64,000 nucleotides of DNA, taken from Megaustenia siamemsis. Its lineage: Eukaryota; Mollusca; Gastropoda; Stylommatophora; Ariophantidae. Made by a program: the position numbers and the translations under genes. The notes below the pieces were generated by a model that was given only the letters and a program-made list of their open reading frames with translations, searched no databases and had not been told where the DNA came from. Shown in pieces: positions 1 through 11,049 of the stretch; position 1 is the first letter of the stretch, and every line of letters starts with the position of its first letter. The stretch covers positions 40,111,617 through 40,175,616 of the forward strand of contig JAVIAB010000160.1 of the NCBI GenBank assembly GCA_032433765.1, in the 5' to 3' direction.

Positions 1-1399
1 TGGCATTCTACAACTAGAGTTGTGATGCAGCGTACGGACAACACAACCGACTTCAGCATGGCATTCTACAACTAGAGTTGTGATGCAGCGTACGGACAAC
101 ACAACCGACTTCAGCATGGCATTCTACAACAAGAGTTGTGATGCAGCGTACGGACAACACAACCGACTTCAGCATGGCATTCTACAACTAGAGTTGTGAT
201 GCAGCGTACGGACAGCACAACCGACTTCAGCATGGCATTCTACAACTAGAGTTGTGATGCAGCGTACGGACAGCACAACCGACTTCAGCATGGCATTCTA
301 CAACAAGAGTTGTGATGCAGCGTACGGACAGCACAACCGACTTCAGCATGGCATTCTACAACTAGAGTTGTGATGCAGCGTACGGACAGCACAACCGACT
401 TCAGCATGGCATTCTACAACTAGAGTTGTGATGCAGCGTACGGACGGCACAACCGACTTCAGCATGGCATTCTACAACTAGAGTTGTGATGCAGCGTACG
501 GACGGCACAACCGACTTCAGCATGGCATTCTACAACTAGAGTTGTGATGCAGCGTACGGACAGCACAACCGACTTCAGCATGGCATTCTACAACTAGAGT
601 TGTGATGCAGCGTACGGACAACACAACCGACTTCAGCATGGCATTCTACAACTAGAGTTGTGATGCAGCGTACGGACAACACAACCGACTTCAGCATGGC
701 ATTCTACAACTAGAGTTGTGATGCAGCGTACGGACAACACAACCGACTTCAGCATGGCATTCTACAACTAGAGTTGTGATGCAGCGTACGGACAACACAA
801 CCGACTTCAGCATGGCATTCTACAACTAGAGTTGTGATGCAGCGTACGGACAACACAACCGACTTCAGCATGGCATTCTACAACTAGAGTTGTGATGCAG
901 CGTACGGACAACACAACCGACTTCAGCATGGCATTCTACAACTAGAGTTGTGATGCAGCGTACGGACAACACAACCGACTTCAGCATGGCATTCTACAAC
1001 AAGAGTTGTGATGCAGCGTACGGACAACACAACCGACTTCAGCATGGCATTCTACAACTAGAGTTGTGATGCAGCGTACGGACAACACAACCGACTTCAG
1101 CATGGCATTCTACAACTAGAGTTGTGATGCAGCGTACGGACAACACAACCGACTTCAGCATGGCATTCTACAACTAGAGTTGTGATGCAGCGTACGGAAA
1201 CACAACCGACTTCAGCATGGCATTCTACAACAAGAGTTGTGATGCAGCGTACGGACAACACAACCGACTTCAGCATGGCATTCTACAACTAGAGTTGTGA
1301 TGCAGCGTACGGAGAACACAACCGACTTCAGCATGGCATTCTACAACTAGAGTTGTGATGCAGCGTACGGACAACACAACCGACTTCAGCATGGCATTC
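1..1399. repeat. 58-bp satellite array, about 24 copies, cut by window start
   Basis: The unit runs from tggcattctac to the next tggcattctac at exactly 58-bp spacing, and copies are nearly identical. Each unit holds a short perfect inverted repeat, acaact-ag-agttgt. A variant with caacaagag that weakens this hairpin occurs at copies 3, 6, 18 and 22. Copies 4-7 and 10 read gacagc, copies 8-9 gacggc and the rest gacaac, so variants lie in blocks as expected from local amplification. One unit near 1195 is a base short. The array ends in unrelated sequence after 1399. Part of the unit resembles the SINE-7 module at 48449-48530. Confidence 0.97.
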
Positions 1400-1861
1400 A
1401 GATTTTTGAGTAGCGGGTTGCCTTCCATCTTCGATGCCTACAAGTTCGGCTAGTTTAGACTGGCTAGTCTATTTCTATAGGCACCACGAGGAGGTGGAGT
1501 AGGGTATGGGTGGCTCTGGTTCACCTGTCTTAGCGCAAACTATCAGCTGTGGGTCTCTGGTAGCTTTCAGCTCTGTTGCTGTCAGGCCCTGGCGCATCCA
1601 AGCTTATCTGTATCAGTTGTCGCTGCTACTTCCATCAGTTCACGTTTTTGTGACTACTTTTTGTTTCATTTTTGAGTCTCATTTCGTCACTTGGTTATCA
1701 TTAACTCCATGAGTGTTACTTCTATATTCTTACTGTCAATCAAGAGAGATGGCGCTAGAACGTAAGATATGTCAGTGGTTAACAAAGTAGTCTAAAGAGG
1801 GCAAAAGGTCGGGTTGATTCTCACGACCGACCGACCGACTTTTTGATGTTATCATTATTAT
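1400..1861. other. Unassigned single-copy sequence
   Basis: No coding domain, RNA gene or tandem repeat is recognisable here. A 68-codon open frame at 1506-1712 has no recognisable motif. Confidence 0.5.
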
Positions 1862-2090
1862 GTGCCATACTGGTTGACATAGCCGATCATGTCGTTTGCC
1901 AGTTCTTTGCCCACAGTGTACCGTATCAATGTGAACTGTTCACCGCGCCACGACACCAAGCGATCTGGTATCTTCTCTCTTGTCGTCCACGCATGACCTC
2001 TCTGTACCTGTACCTTACCAGTTGCAACAAAGTATTCCAATTTCTCTCTTATATGCATGAAAAATATCGATTGTTTCTTTCTCACGTTTC
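1862..2090 (-). mobile_element. LINE-A2 3' end fragment, decayed
   Basis: The minus strand encodes a remnant of the C-terminal tail of an RTE-like LINE. Readable pieces include REKLEYFVATGKVQ, REKIPDRLVSW and ANDMIGYVNQYGT, matching the better-kept A2 copy at 14660-14883 (RGKLEYLVTTGKIKG, WRDMITYANRYGT). Only the last 75 or so codons survive. This is a dead 5'-truncated fragment. Confidence 0.75.
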
Positions 2091-2266
2091 TTAGAGAGCT
2101 CTCTTTTTTTGTATTTTATATTTCAGATTTACGAAACGTTGAGTACAGGGGATTTTTCTGGAAAGAAATGCGATTTGGCGTAGTGTTGACCACATTACTA
2201 AAAGTATTCCAGTGGCCTAAAGAACAAAATGAACACAAACATTTATTACCATTATTCCAAACATAA

Positions 2267-2524
2267 GGGAGCCGCGATAGCTCAGTGGTTAGTGAACTGG
2301 ACTACAAAGGACAAGAGGTAGGGTTCGATCCCAACCGACGGCTTCCAATTCACCTAGCCTTTAATGGGTACCGGATTTTTTTCTGGGAAAGTAAAGCGGC
2401 ATGGGCATAATACCGACCACATCACCCCAAAAATTATGTGCTGAAGGGCTGTAAAATTTAGGGTCAGTAACACTATATTCCATATACGCCACTTGGCGTG
2501 ACGGGGGTACTTTACTTTTTTTTT
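2267..2524 (+). mobile_element. SINE-1 copy (tRNA-derived)
   Basis: The head is tRNA-like, with an A box (tagctcagtgg) and a B box (ggttcgatccc). The body contains aaatgggtaccgg and gggaaagtaaagcggc and ends ggcgtgacgggggtac followed by a T-rich tail. Flanks share aaacataa (2259-2266 and 2533-2540), extendable to 13 matches in 16 bases, consistent with a target-site duplication. SINE-1 is the commonest SINE in this window. Confidence 0.93.
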
Positions 2525-2599
2525 ACTATTTTAAACATAAGATGAGCCTGAGCTCTTTATTTATTTTTTTTCTGAATATGTGACAGTAGCGAGGTGGTG

Positions 2600-2890
2600 A
2601 AGAATTGAGGGGAAAAAGCTAGGAATAGCCCCCGCCATAGAATATATAAAAAAACAACAGATAAAATGGTTTGACCACTTGACAAGACAGAAGTGATCAC
2701 AACACAACGAGCCCTTAATAAACGTTGCGAGAACACCAGACCCAAGGGTAGAGTACGAAAAAGATGGATCGACGGAATATTAGAAACACTAGGAAACATA
2801 ACAGCAGCAGAAGCGAACAGAAGAGCAAAAGACTCCAAATTATATCTCCCGTCGTCGCTGAAAGGCAAATGAGGAAGGAAAGAGAAGAAG
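2600..2890 (+). mobile_element. LINE-D 3' end fragment
   Basis: Frameshifted + strand frames read EYIKKQQIKWFDHLTRQK, then RCENTRPKGRVRKRWIDGI, then ITAAEANRRAKDSKLYLPSS before a stop at about 2870. This is the basic C-terminal tail of a LINE reverse transcriptase (KWFGH and GRPRKRW-like motifs). A second copy lies on the minus strand at 63375-63830. The 3' end carries purine-rich gaggaaggaaagagaagaag. Confidence 0.75.
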
Positions 2891-3345
2891 AAGGTGGTTA
2901 GTGGGTTGGCTTATATTTGTGATAAAGTTAAAGTGAATCTGGGTTGAGTACCATCTTGATGAACTTCAAATATCCGAAGTGGAGGAACAATTTGGTACCT
3001 GAATCTTTGAGCTAAGAAAGATTTCATTTTCATCATTGTTTACCTATTAAATGGGCGTTGATGCTTTGTATCGTCAGTTTACATCAAAGCCACGATACCT
3101 GCTCTTTTCTCACTAACACATCCGACTTCGAAATAGGTAGACCTTTTTTTTTAAATTGCCTAACAATTTTGCACTGGTAGCGGCCATTTTGGCCTATTTT
3201 TTCGATTTTTAACTCTTAAGGTTCTTTTACATGCGCAAATTGCATACGGGACTTTTTGTTTTTCATATTTATCCGGAAGTGCTAAACATCGGTTCTCAGA
3301 GAATTGTAGAGCCACGAAGAAACCATGGAATTCAATAGACAAATT
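2891..3345. other. Unassigned sequence with a SINE-7 shred
   Basis: Nothing coding is visible. Bases 3114-3128 (aacacatccgacttc) match the end of the SINE-7 module, so part of this is probably decayed SINE. Confidence 0.4.
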
Positions 3346-3349
3346 CCCA

Positions 3350-3440
3350 CTGCCTTTGGACTGCAGGATTTGAACAGACTTTACTGCCCAAAGGCCGGCG
3401 TGATACCTCCAGACCACCCAGTCCCTCTGGGAAGGTACTA
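3350..3440 (-). mobile_element. SINE-3-like tRNA head
   Basis: On the minus strand, ggactgggtggtctggaggt gives an A-box-like stretch and tgttcaaatcctgc a B-box-like stretch, with acgccggcct between them exactly as in SINE-3 copies at 11847 and 47929. Only the head is recognisable. Confidence 0.65.
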
Positions 3441-3464
3441 GCAACGAGAAAGGAGGTAAAATAC

Positions 3465-3590
3465 AACGTTCTATGGGAGATCTGGCTAGAGACAGATGTT
3501 CTTTTAGACGGATGTGGTGAATGTAACGTTCTATGGGAGATCTGGCTAGAGACAGATATTCTTTTAGACAGGCTGTGGTGAATGCAACCT
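3465..3590. repeat. 60-bp direct duplication, two copies
   Basis: The segment gttctatgggagatctggct recurs exactly 60 bases later, and the whole unit is duplicated with a few substitutions and a small indel. Confidence 0.9.
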
Positions 3591-3599
3591 TCAGCAAAA

Positions 3600-4320
3600 G
3601 ACCTGCAACCGGTGATCTATTCTCCATCATTTTAATCTTTATAAAAACCACTGTAACTCTAAGTCTGATTATTGTGTTGTACTTGATGACAAAGAGCACT
3701 ACTCAGTCAACTTAACAGTCATAGAGTGAACTCCGGACAGAAAGAAAACATTTACTCGCACAGTTAGTTGATGGACAAAAATAATATAACAAAAAAAAAA
3801 AAAAAAAAAAAAAAACGGCGGTTTGTTTGTCGCCAAGTCTGTCTTTATTAGGGAGATAAGTCTGTCAAACTACAAGAAAAGCCGCAGTATGTTGTATTCT
3901 AAGATTCCGTCTGCGTAGTGAATTTTTGGATATTCCGGTCGTATCCTGTCGGATTTTCTCTTAAGAGGCTTATGTGCACTCAGGAACATGACACCGATAC
4001 TCTACTGATTAGGTTAAATAATGTGGCTCAGAGTTGTGGTTCTTGCTTGATCTTGGACATCTATAGTTGTAACTATGACTCCTGATTGGTCTATAAATTT
4101 CGTCTGAATATTGTAGTCAGTTACTGTCCTTGGGAGAACCGCTAAATATTGTCTGCGACAAGATTATGTCTAGAAGTCGTTTTCTTGATTAGTCCCAATA
4201 TTTCGACTGAAAATAGTCGGTTGAATTATTTAAGGCCTAAAAGTTTTTTTTTTTTTTTCATACGTTTAGTCTCTACCGTCATCATCATCTTTATCATCTT
4301 CACTATCATCATCATAAATA
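3600..4320. other. Unassigned sequence with a 25-base A run
   Basis: A homopolymer of 25 A lies at 3791-3815. It may be the tail of a retroposed copy, but no element is recognisable upstream of it. No domain or RNA gene is seen in the remainder. Confidence 0.4.
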
Positions 4321-4321
4321 A

Positions 4322-4780
4322 TATTCAAGCCGATGTACTGTAAGCGATCATCAACATCTTCAACAATGTCATCATAAGAAGTAACATTCTCAAGTCGATG
4401 TGCTGTAAGCGATCATCAACATCTTCGACAATGTCATCATAAGAAGTAACATTCTCAAGTCGATGCGCTGTAAGCGATCATCAACATCTTCAACAATGTC
4501 ATCATAAGAAGTAACATTCAAGCCTATGTACTGTAAGCGATCATCAACATCTTCAACAATGTCATCATAAGAAGTAACATTCAAGTCGATGTGCTATAAG
4601 CGATCATCAACATCTTCAACAATGTCATCATAAGAAGTAACATTCAAGCCTATGTACTGTAAGCGATCAACATCTTCAACAATGTCATCATAAGAAGTAA
4701 CATTCAAGTCGATGTGCTATAAGCGATCATCAACATTATCATCAACATTATCATCAACATTATCATCAACATTCATCACC
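4322..4780. repeat. 63-65-bp minisatellite, then 12-bp repeats
   Basis: Seven units contain gtaagcgatcatcaacatct and aatgtcatcataagaagtaa. Spacings are 65, 65, 63, 63, 63 and 60 bases; the last unit lost a tca. From about 4728 the array gives way to a 12-bp unit, catcaacattat, which looks like secondary amplification of part of the larger unit. Confidence 0.95.
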
Positions 4781-4995
4781 ATCGTCGTCTAGTTGCTTGT
4801 CGCTGGTGTAACTTGGCTCCTGTGACAACTTAACGATTTTTATTCTGAGCGGTAAGACCAGCGTCTTCAGCAACAATCCCAGCTTATCTGTGATATCATG
4901 CACCCACCTTCTTCTATGTTTTCGTCTTTCTCGTTTACCTGGAGTTATACAGAAGTGGAAAGTTTTCTGCCGAGTGGCGCAGACATCACAGCCCT

Positions 4996-5600
4996 ACTGC
5001 ACAACCACAACACAGCGCATCTACTGCACAACCACAACACAGCGCATCTACTGCACAACAGCGCATCTACTGCACAACAGCGCATCTACTGCACAACCAC
5101 AACACAGCGCATCTACTGCACAACCACAACACAGCGCATCTACTGCACAACAGCGCATCTACTGCACAACCAAAACACAGCGCATCTACTGCACAACAGC
5201 GCATCTACTGCACAACAGCGCATCTACTGCACAACAGCGCATCTACTGCACAACCACAACACAGCGCATCTACTGCACAACCACAACACAGCGCATCTAC
5301 TGCACAACCACAACACAGCGCATCTACTGCACAACCACAACACAGCGCATCTACTGCACAACCACAACACAGCGCATCTACTGCACAACCACAACACAGC
5401 GCATCTACTGCACAACCACAACACAGCGCATCTACTGCACAACAGCGCATCTACTGCACAACCACAACACAGCGCATCTACTGCACAACAGCGCATCTAC
5501 TGCACAACCACAACACAGCGCATCTACTGCACAACAGCGCATCTACTGCACAACCACAACACAGCGCATCTACTGCACAACCACAACACAGCGCATCTAC
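4996..5600. repeat. Mixed 27-bp/19-bp minisatellite, about 25 units
   Basis: Two unit types alternate: a 27-bp form (actgcacaaccacaacacag plus cgcatct) and a 19-bp form lacking eight bases of the CAAC section. My reading of the order is LLSSLLSLSSSLLLLLLLSLSLSLL, 16 long and 9 short. Each short unit shifts the reading frame, yet frames stay open because the units contain no stop in the frames used. The resulting frames of about 245 codons are not taken as genes. Confidence 0.95.
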
Positions 5601-5670
5601 GCCCACTTAGCGTCGCTGTAAGGACGAATGACGAAAGGTACTAACAATTCCTTAAGTAGTCATCGGATGA

Positions 5671-6074
5671 ACATCAGAAAGAAAGAACGCCGAAGAAGAA
5701 GAAGAAAGATGAAGAAGAAGAAAGAAGAAGTTGATGAAGATGAAGAAGAAAGTAGAAGAAGGAGAGGAAGCAGAAGAAGACGAAAAGAAGAAGAAGAGGA
5801 GGAAGCAGAAGAAGACGTAAAATAAGAAGAGTAAGAAGAAAGACGAAGAAGACGAGGAGAAGAAGACGAGGAAGAAGAAGAAGACGGAAAAGATGAAGAA
5901 GAAGAAAAACGAAGAAGACGAGGAGGAAGAAGAGGAAGAAGAAAGACGAAGAGACGAGGAAGAAGAAGAGGAGGAAGAAGAGGAAAAGGAGGAGGAAGAC
6001 GAAGAAGAAGTGGAAGAACAAAAAGATGAAGATGAAGAATAAGTGGAAGAAGACGAAGAGGAGGAAGAATCCAA
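5671..6074. repeat. GAA/GAG-rich polypurine tract
   Basis: About 400 bases of almost uninterrupted purine on the + strand, made of imperfect gaagaa and gaggaa triplets. The minus strand reads as a serine-rich low-complexity frame, which is composition rather than a gene. Such asymmetric tracts can form triplex DNA. Confidence 0.93.
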
Positions 6075-6184
6075 GCCTGATACAAGCTCAGCCAACCAGT
6101 TTAACAAACAAAATTGATGTCTAGGCTCACAGTCTGGATCGGGAAGGTTCAACATGGAACAGAGAGCAGTGTTTCCTTATTCTG

Positions 6185-6728
6185 CGAATCAATTCAGAGG
6201 AAGAGGTATGTTTACAGCACTCGGAAAAACTGACAAATAAACATTTAACAAAAAATATGGACCAAAGCAGGATCGAACCCGTACTCAGTGGCACAGCGCC
6301 TTGCCACGAAAAGCCAAACGCTAGGGAACACTGTCAGTCAGCTAACTAAAAAATTAGCTTCGTAGGCAATGTCTTTCGCGCAGGTGTTCTCGTGACTATA
6401 GCATAAGGCCACCATCACAGCTCGGAAATACATAGGGTATCTGTATTTTTTCCTGTTAAGAGAATTATCTCCCGGATAGGGTATGGCTGAATACTTGCGT
6501 TGCAGACAAACATTTAGGACGAAACAGCACGAATAATAGTTTCCAGTGGTTTAGACTGGAGACAAATAATAATAAATGAATATTATTACAGAGGGAAACT
6601 TCCGAGTCTATAATCAGCGAATCAATTCAGAGGAAGAGGTATGTTTACAGCACTCGGAAAAATTGACAAATAATCAACAATGAAATAAATATGGACCAAA
6701 GCAGGATCGAATCCGTACGCTGTGAGCA
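6185..6728 (-). mobile_element. SINE-2 copies in tandem, second one partial
   Basis: On the minus strand a tRNA-like head (gggttcgatcctgc as B box) leads into a body with tccgagtgctgtaaacat. A block of about 110 bases (cgaatcaattcagaggaaga to the B box) occurs twice in the same orientation, at about 6185-6300 and 6615-6725. An AT-rich module, aataataataaatgaatatt, near 6570 lies between them. This matches the 62501-63089 copy, where the duplicated head is inverted instead. Confidence 0.75.
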
Positions 6729-6860
6729 AGTACAATGAAGTTTCAGACTTCGTTCTCAGACTCTTGATATGTGACATATGGCCTGGTACAGATTTTAAAT
6801 TGACAAAACTGGCATCACGATGGTTTTAGAGACCAGCTTTCATTGGGAGATGGCAGCGAA

Positions 6861-7670
6861 ACGGAAGAGAACATACAAGCCAGAGAGTGATGGGAGCTGA
6901 AGCATCCTCAGTAGAAGACAACATACAAGCCAGAGAGTGTCGAGAGCTAAAACATCCTCAGTGGAAGACAACATACAAGCCAGAGAGTGTCGAGAGCTAA
7001 AGCATCCTCAGTGGAAGACAACATACAAGCTAGAGAGTGAGGGGAGCTAAAGCATCCTCAGTGGAAGACAACATACAAGCCAGAGAGTGACGGGAGCTAA
7101 AACATCCTCAGTGGAAGACAACATACAAGCCAGAGAGTGACAGGAGCTAAAGCATCCTCAGTGGAAGACAACATACAAGCCAGAGAGTGACGGGAGCTAA
7201 TACATCCTCAGTGGAAGACAACATACAAGCCAGAGAGTGACGGGAGCTAAAACATCCTCAGTGGAAGACAACATACAAGCCAGAGAGTGACGGGAGCTAA
7301 AACATCCTCAGTGGAAGACAACATACAAGCCAGAGAGTGACGGGAGCTAAAGCATCCTCAGTGGAAGACAACATACAAGCCAGAGAATGACAGGAGCTAA
7401 AGCATCCTTAGTGAAAGACAACATACAAACCAGAGAGTGTCAGGAGCTAAAGCATCCTCAATGGAAGACCACATACAAGCCAGAGAGTGACAGGAGCTAA
7501 AGCATCCTCAGTGGAAGACAACATACAAGCCAGAGAGTGACGGTAGCTAAAACTTCCTCAGTGGAAGACAACATACAAGACAGAGAGTGACGGGAGCTAA
7601 AGCATCCTCAATGGAAGACAACATACAAGCCAGATAGTGACAAGGGCTAAAGCGTCCTCAGTGGAAGGGA
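6861..7670. repeat. 50-bp minisatellite, about 16 copies
   Basis: The unit, acatacaagccagagagtga followed by ggagctaaagcatcctca and a gtggaagaca link, repeats every 50 bases. Divergence is a few percent in the centre and rises at both ends, as is usual for unequal-exchange arrays. Confidence 0.96.
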
Positions 7671-7799
7671 ATGCAACGTGTTCAATTAATGCAGACTAAG
7701 AGAATTTCTGCGGTTGCTGGAACGGGCAGTTGAGCGGGTATGGGAAAGTGCGAAGGCTGCTGTTACACCAGTCGGAACTAAAGACTTTTTTTTTTCTTG

Positions 7800-8116
7800 C
7801 GTTGGCCAGCTTTTTACCTCTGACGAAGTCCCTAGATGCTAGAAACATAATTTTGCGTGTTAATCCGTTTCCCCCTGGCAGCCGTATACACAGGGGTCCC
7901 TCGCCGCACAGGCAGATAACCCCGTCTTCGGAGGTACTCATATTTTTCCGTCCATGAGCAATTGACGTTTCAAGCCGGGCCTCGCTGCTGAGACCAGGGG
8001 TGGCTGCCGCAGAGAGAAAATCATAAATAAAAATCCCAACTGGTTCAGCCGGGATTTGAACCCACGACTCTTTGTCTCAAGGCCGGCGTCTTGCCTCGAG
8101 ACCAACCAGTCCCCAA
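7800..8116 (-). mobile_element. SINE-3 copy
   Basis: Read on the minus strand, the copy starts ggactggttggtctcgaggc (A-box region) and has gggttcaaatcccgg as B box. The body includes ggttatctgcctgtgcgg and cgtgttaatccg on the opposite strand. It matches copies at 11847 and 47929 over their shared length. Confidence 0.88.
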
Positions 8117-8499
8117 AAGAATTATCTCTAAAGCAGTGAAGCATTTGATGGGGTCAAAAATGAATTGTAGTAGTGTGGGAACATTGGTGACAATACTAAC
8201 ACCAAGTGTTTGAGGAGAAAAAAAAATAATAGTAGAAAGTTGTGGGTGCCATGACACGATGGCTTGGGGAAAAAAAAAGAGTCGATAAGATTGAAACCGC
8301 AGATAATTGCACAAAGAACTGATTGTTGGAGCAGCAATACCATGCACTGGATGATGATAGCCGTCACGTTCTTAACGACAGTTGATCATTCCAAACTTCA
8401 GGCTCCCGCAGGTTTTTGATTGACGTACACTACCGGTCGTTTCCCTCTTGTGTCAATGGTTAGATGATTTTTGGCGAATCTCGTTGTTTCTTTGTCGAA
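8117..8499. other. Unassigned sequence
   Basis: No domain, RNA gene or repeat copy is recognisable. Two A runs are the only low-complexity features. Confidence 0.4.
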
Positions 8500-8815
8500 G
8501 CTTGGCTTATATAACTCTCCATCATTATGTTTTTGTAATATATCTCAGATATGTTTCGTGTTTTCTGGCGTGTCTATAATAGCTCTACAATACATTTTAT
8601 TGCTTAACGATTTGTCTATAATGTTTCTCCAAAATATTTCTTCTTCATCCATTTGTCTATAATGATTCTCCAAAATATTTTTTGTTTGCTTATTAGCGTG
8701 TCCAATATAAATCTCTGCTATATTTCTTGTTTATTGATTTGCCTGTGATACATTTTTATTTTCTTGTTTATCGATGTGTCTGTAATAAATCTCGGATATA
8801 TCATTTTTATTGGCC
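8500..8815. repeat. Degenerate tandem repeat of about 43 bp
   Basis: Phrases of the form tttgtctataatgtttctcc and aaaatatttct recur at roughly 43-base steps with much divergence. An echo, gcgtgtctataatgctct, lies at 11716. This looks like an old decayed minisatellite. Confidence 0.55.
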
Positions 8816-8995
8816 TGTCTAAAGTTAAATTCAGCATCAGATTACTGCTCAACATGTATACAAGAGACAATATATACTTTGATATTAAAACAATATTTGA
8901 TAGACTTTGACAGCTCACATACTCAGAAATAAACACGAAATAATAAAAGAACTCTCTTGCTGTTCATAATAGAGAAAGGACTACCTAGTTTAGTT

Positions 8996-9335
8996 TTACA
9001 GAAGAATATTGAGAATACCATGGACAGCTAAGAAGAGTAATGAAAACATTCTGAAAGAGGCCAAAGCAAAAAGAGAGCTAATTTCCAATATTATGAAGAA
9101 ACAATCATTTTTTAGGCCAGGTAATGAGAAGAGAACAACTGGAATATATTGTAACAACTGGGAAAATTGAGGGACGAAGAGATAGAGAGTAGCAAGGAGA
9201 AAAGAAACCAGGCAGCTTAAGAGAATGGCTTGGCAGAAGGTCAACAACAGAAATGATAAATAACTGTCGAGATCGAAAGTTGTGGAGAGACATGATCACC
9301 TACGCCAACAGACCCGGTACTTGATGATGATGAGA
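8996..9335 (+). mobile_element. LINE-A 3' fragment with 9-bp target duplication
   Basis: The + strand encodes the LINE-A C-terminal tail with several frame breaks (RRMLRIPWTAKKSNE-like start, then EYIVTTGKIEGRR and LWRDMITYANRPGT). It ends in the family-typical ggtacttgatgatgatga. The flanks share ttagtttta (8990-8998 and 9336-9344); part of the left copy overlaps the element's own ttttac. 5'-truncated and dead. Confidence 0.88.
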
Positions 9336-9359
9336 TTAGTTTTAGTTTAGTCGACAGAC

Positions 9360-9440
9360 CATCTTCTTTGTACAACAAACAACTGTACAGTGCTCAGATC
9401 CCTTCCTCAGCACGTTCCCCAGTATGAAGCACGCTCACCA
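9360..9440 (-). mobile_element. Possible LINE-G extreme 3' coding end
   Basis: The segment gtgctcagatcccttcctca resembles the terminal stretch of LINE-G at 43920-43980 and 61070-61110. In the minus frame it reads GNVLRKGSEH, like the short C-terminus of RNase H-bearing LINEs. The match is short, so the call is tentative. Confidence 0.4.
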
Positions 9441-9794
9441 CATACACAATGAAGTCGTTTCTGCACGAACTCCGTAGCACCGGCGAAGACTTTGACCCTA
9501 AACCTCATTGGTTGTTTCTTACGTTATGCGTGGCAGGTGACAATGACCGTGGTCAGGGTCTTGATGTCCACACGATCAAGAGAGGAGTATCTGGGGCACA
9601 CCGGAGCTGAGATGTTCAGCACAGACATGGCTTGTGTCACTCTTCAAAGTTGGAAATCAATTTTATTGTTGCCATGCTGGACGTCACTAGACGTAATAGA
9701 TGGCCGACATCTTTGTCGTGGCAGAAGTCAATAGGAAACAAAACAAGGAAATATAATTTGTTATATGAAGTAACAGTCAGTGCTAGAGACTGTA
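9441..9794. other. Unassigned sequence
   Basis: An 80-codon open frame at 9492-9734 has no recognisable motif. Nothing else is seen. Confidence 0.4.
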
Positions 9795-10206
9795 CAGTGA
9801 GATTATTCGAAAATTGTAAATTATAAAGGTGTCAGTACCACGACCTTACAGTGAGATTATTCGAAAATTGTAAATTATAAAGGTGTCAGTACCACGACCT
9901 TACAGTGAGATTATTCGAAAATTGTAAATTATAAAGGTGTCAGTACCACGACCTTACAGTGAGATTATTCGAAAATTGTAAATTATAAAGGTGTCAGTAC
10001 CACGACCTTACAGTGAGATTATTCGAAAATTGTAAATTATAAAGGTGTCAGTACCACGACCTTACAGTGAGATTATTCGAAAATTGGGTGTCAGTACCAC
10101 GACCTTACAGTGAGATTATTCGTAAAAAATTATAAAGGTGTCAGTACCACGACCTTACAGTGAGATTATTCGAAAATTGTAAATTATAAAGGTGTCAGTA
10201 CCACGA
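9795..10206. repeat. 54-bp minisatellite, about 8 copies
   Basis: The unit begins cagtgagattattcgaaaat and ends gtaccacgacctta, at 54-base spacing. Copies 6 and 7 carry internal deletions in the aattataaag section; the others are nearly identical. Confidence 0.96.
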
Positions 10207-10442
10207 GCTGATGACGTAAAATGGGTTGTTTGACCAAACATCTCGATTAACAATTTCTCTGTGTCACAGTCCACGTTTAGAGATAGAGGAAAATGTCAGA
10301 GAGTGATGTATATATATATATATGTTTAAAGAAGTATGCCATAATTGACTGACTTTGACCTTCTTTGCGTACAAGAATCTTGGTTAGACAGAAAGAGATG
10401 GATAAATGTGACTTTCAGCACTACCCCAACGATCCAGAAGAT

Positions 10443-11049
10443 GAAGGAACACTGCCACAAAAAGTAAGAAATATGAAGGAACACTGCCACAAAAAGTCAG
10501 AAATATGAAGGAACACTGCCACAAAAAGTCAGAAATATGAAGGAACACTGCCACAAAAAGTCAGAAATATGAAGGAACACTGCCACAAAAAGTAGAAATA
10601 TGAAGGAACACTGCCACAAAAAGTCAGAAATATGAAGGAACACTGCCACAAAAAGTCAGAAATATGAAGGAACACTGCCACAAAAAGTCAGAAATATGAA
10701 GGAACACTGCCACAAAAAGTCAGAAATATGAAGGAACACTGCCACAAAAAGTAAGAAATATGAAGGAACACTGCCACAAAAAGTCAGAAATATGAAGGAA
10801 CACTGCCACAAAAAGTCAGAAATATGAAGGAACACTGCCACAAAAAGTAAGAAATATGAAGGAACACTGCCACAAAAAGTCAGAAATATGAAGGAACACT
10901 GCCACAAAAAGTCAGAAATATGAAGGAACACTGCCACAAAAAGTCAGAAATATGAAGGAACACTGCCACAAAAAGTAAGAAATATGAAGGAACACTGCCA
11001 CAAAAAGTAAGAAATATGAAGGAACACTGCCACAAAAAGTAAGAAATAT
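10443..11049. repeat. 32-bp minisatellite, 19 copies
   Basis: The unit gaaggaacactgccacaaaa plus agtcagaaatat repeats every 32 bases, with one copy a base short near 10590. Because 32 is not a multiple of three, minus-strand open frames cycle through all three frames and repeat every 96 bases; they are not genes. Confidence 0.97.

Noticed and set aside
1..1399. CRISPR-like array
   Set aside because: Units are contiguous 58-bp repeats without unique spacers, and the context is eukaryotic. The same applies to the other arrays.
3160..3699. 179-codon minus frame
   Set aside because: It crosses a 60-bp duplication and a SINE-3-like head; no domain.
3791..3815. Poly(A) tail of a processed pseudogene
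   Set aside because: No recognisable coding sequence, polyadenylation signal or target duplication upstream.
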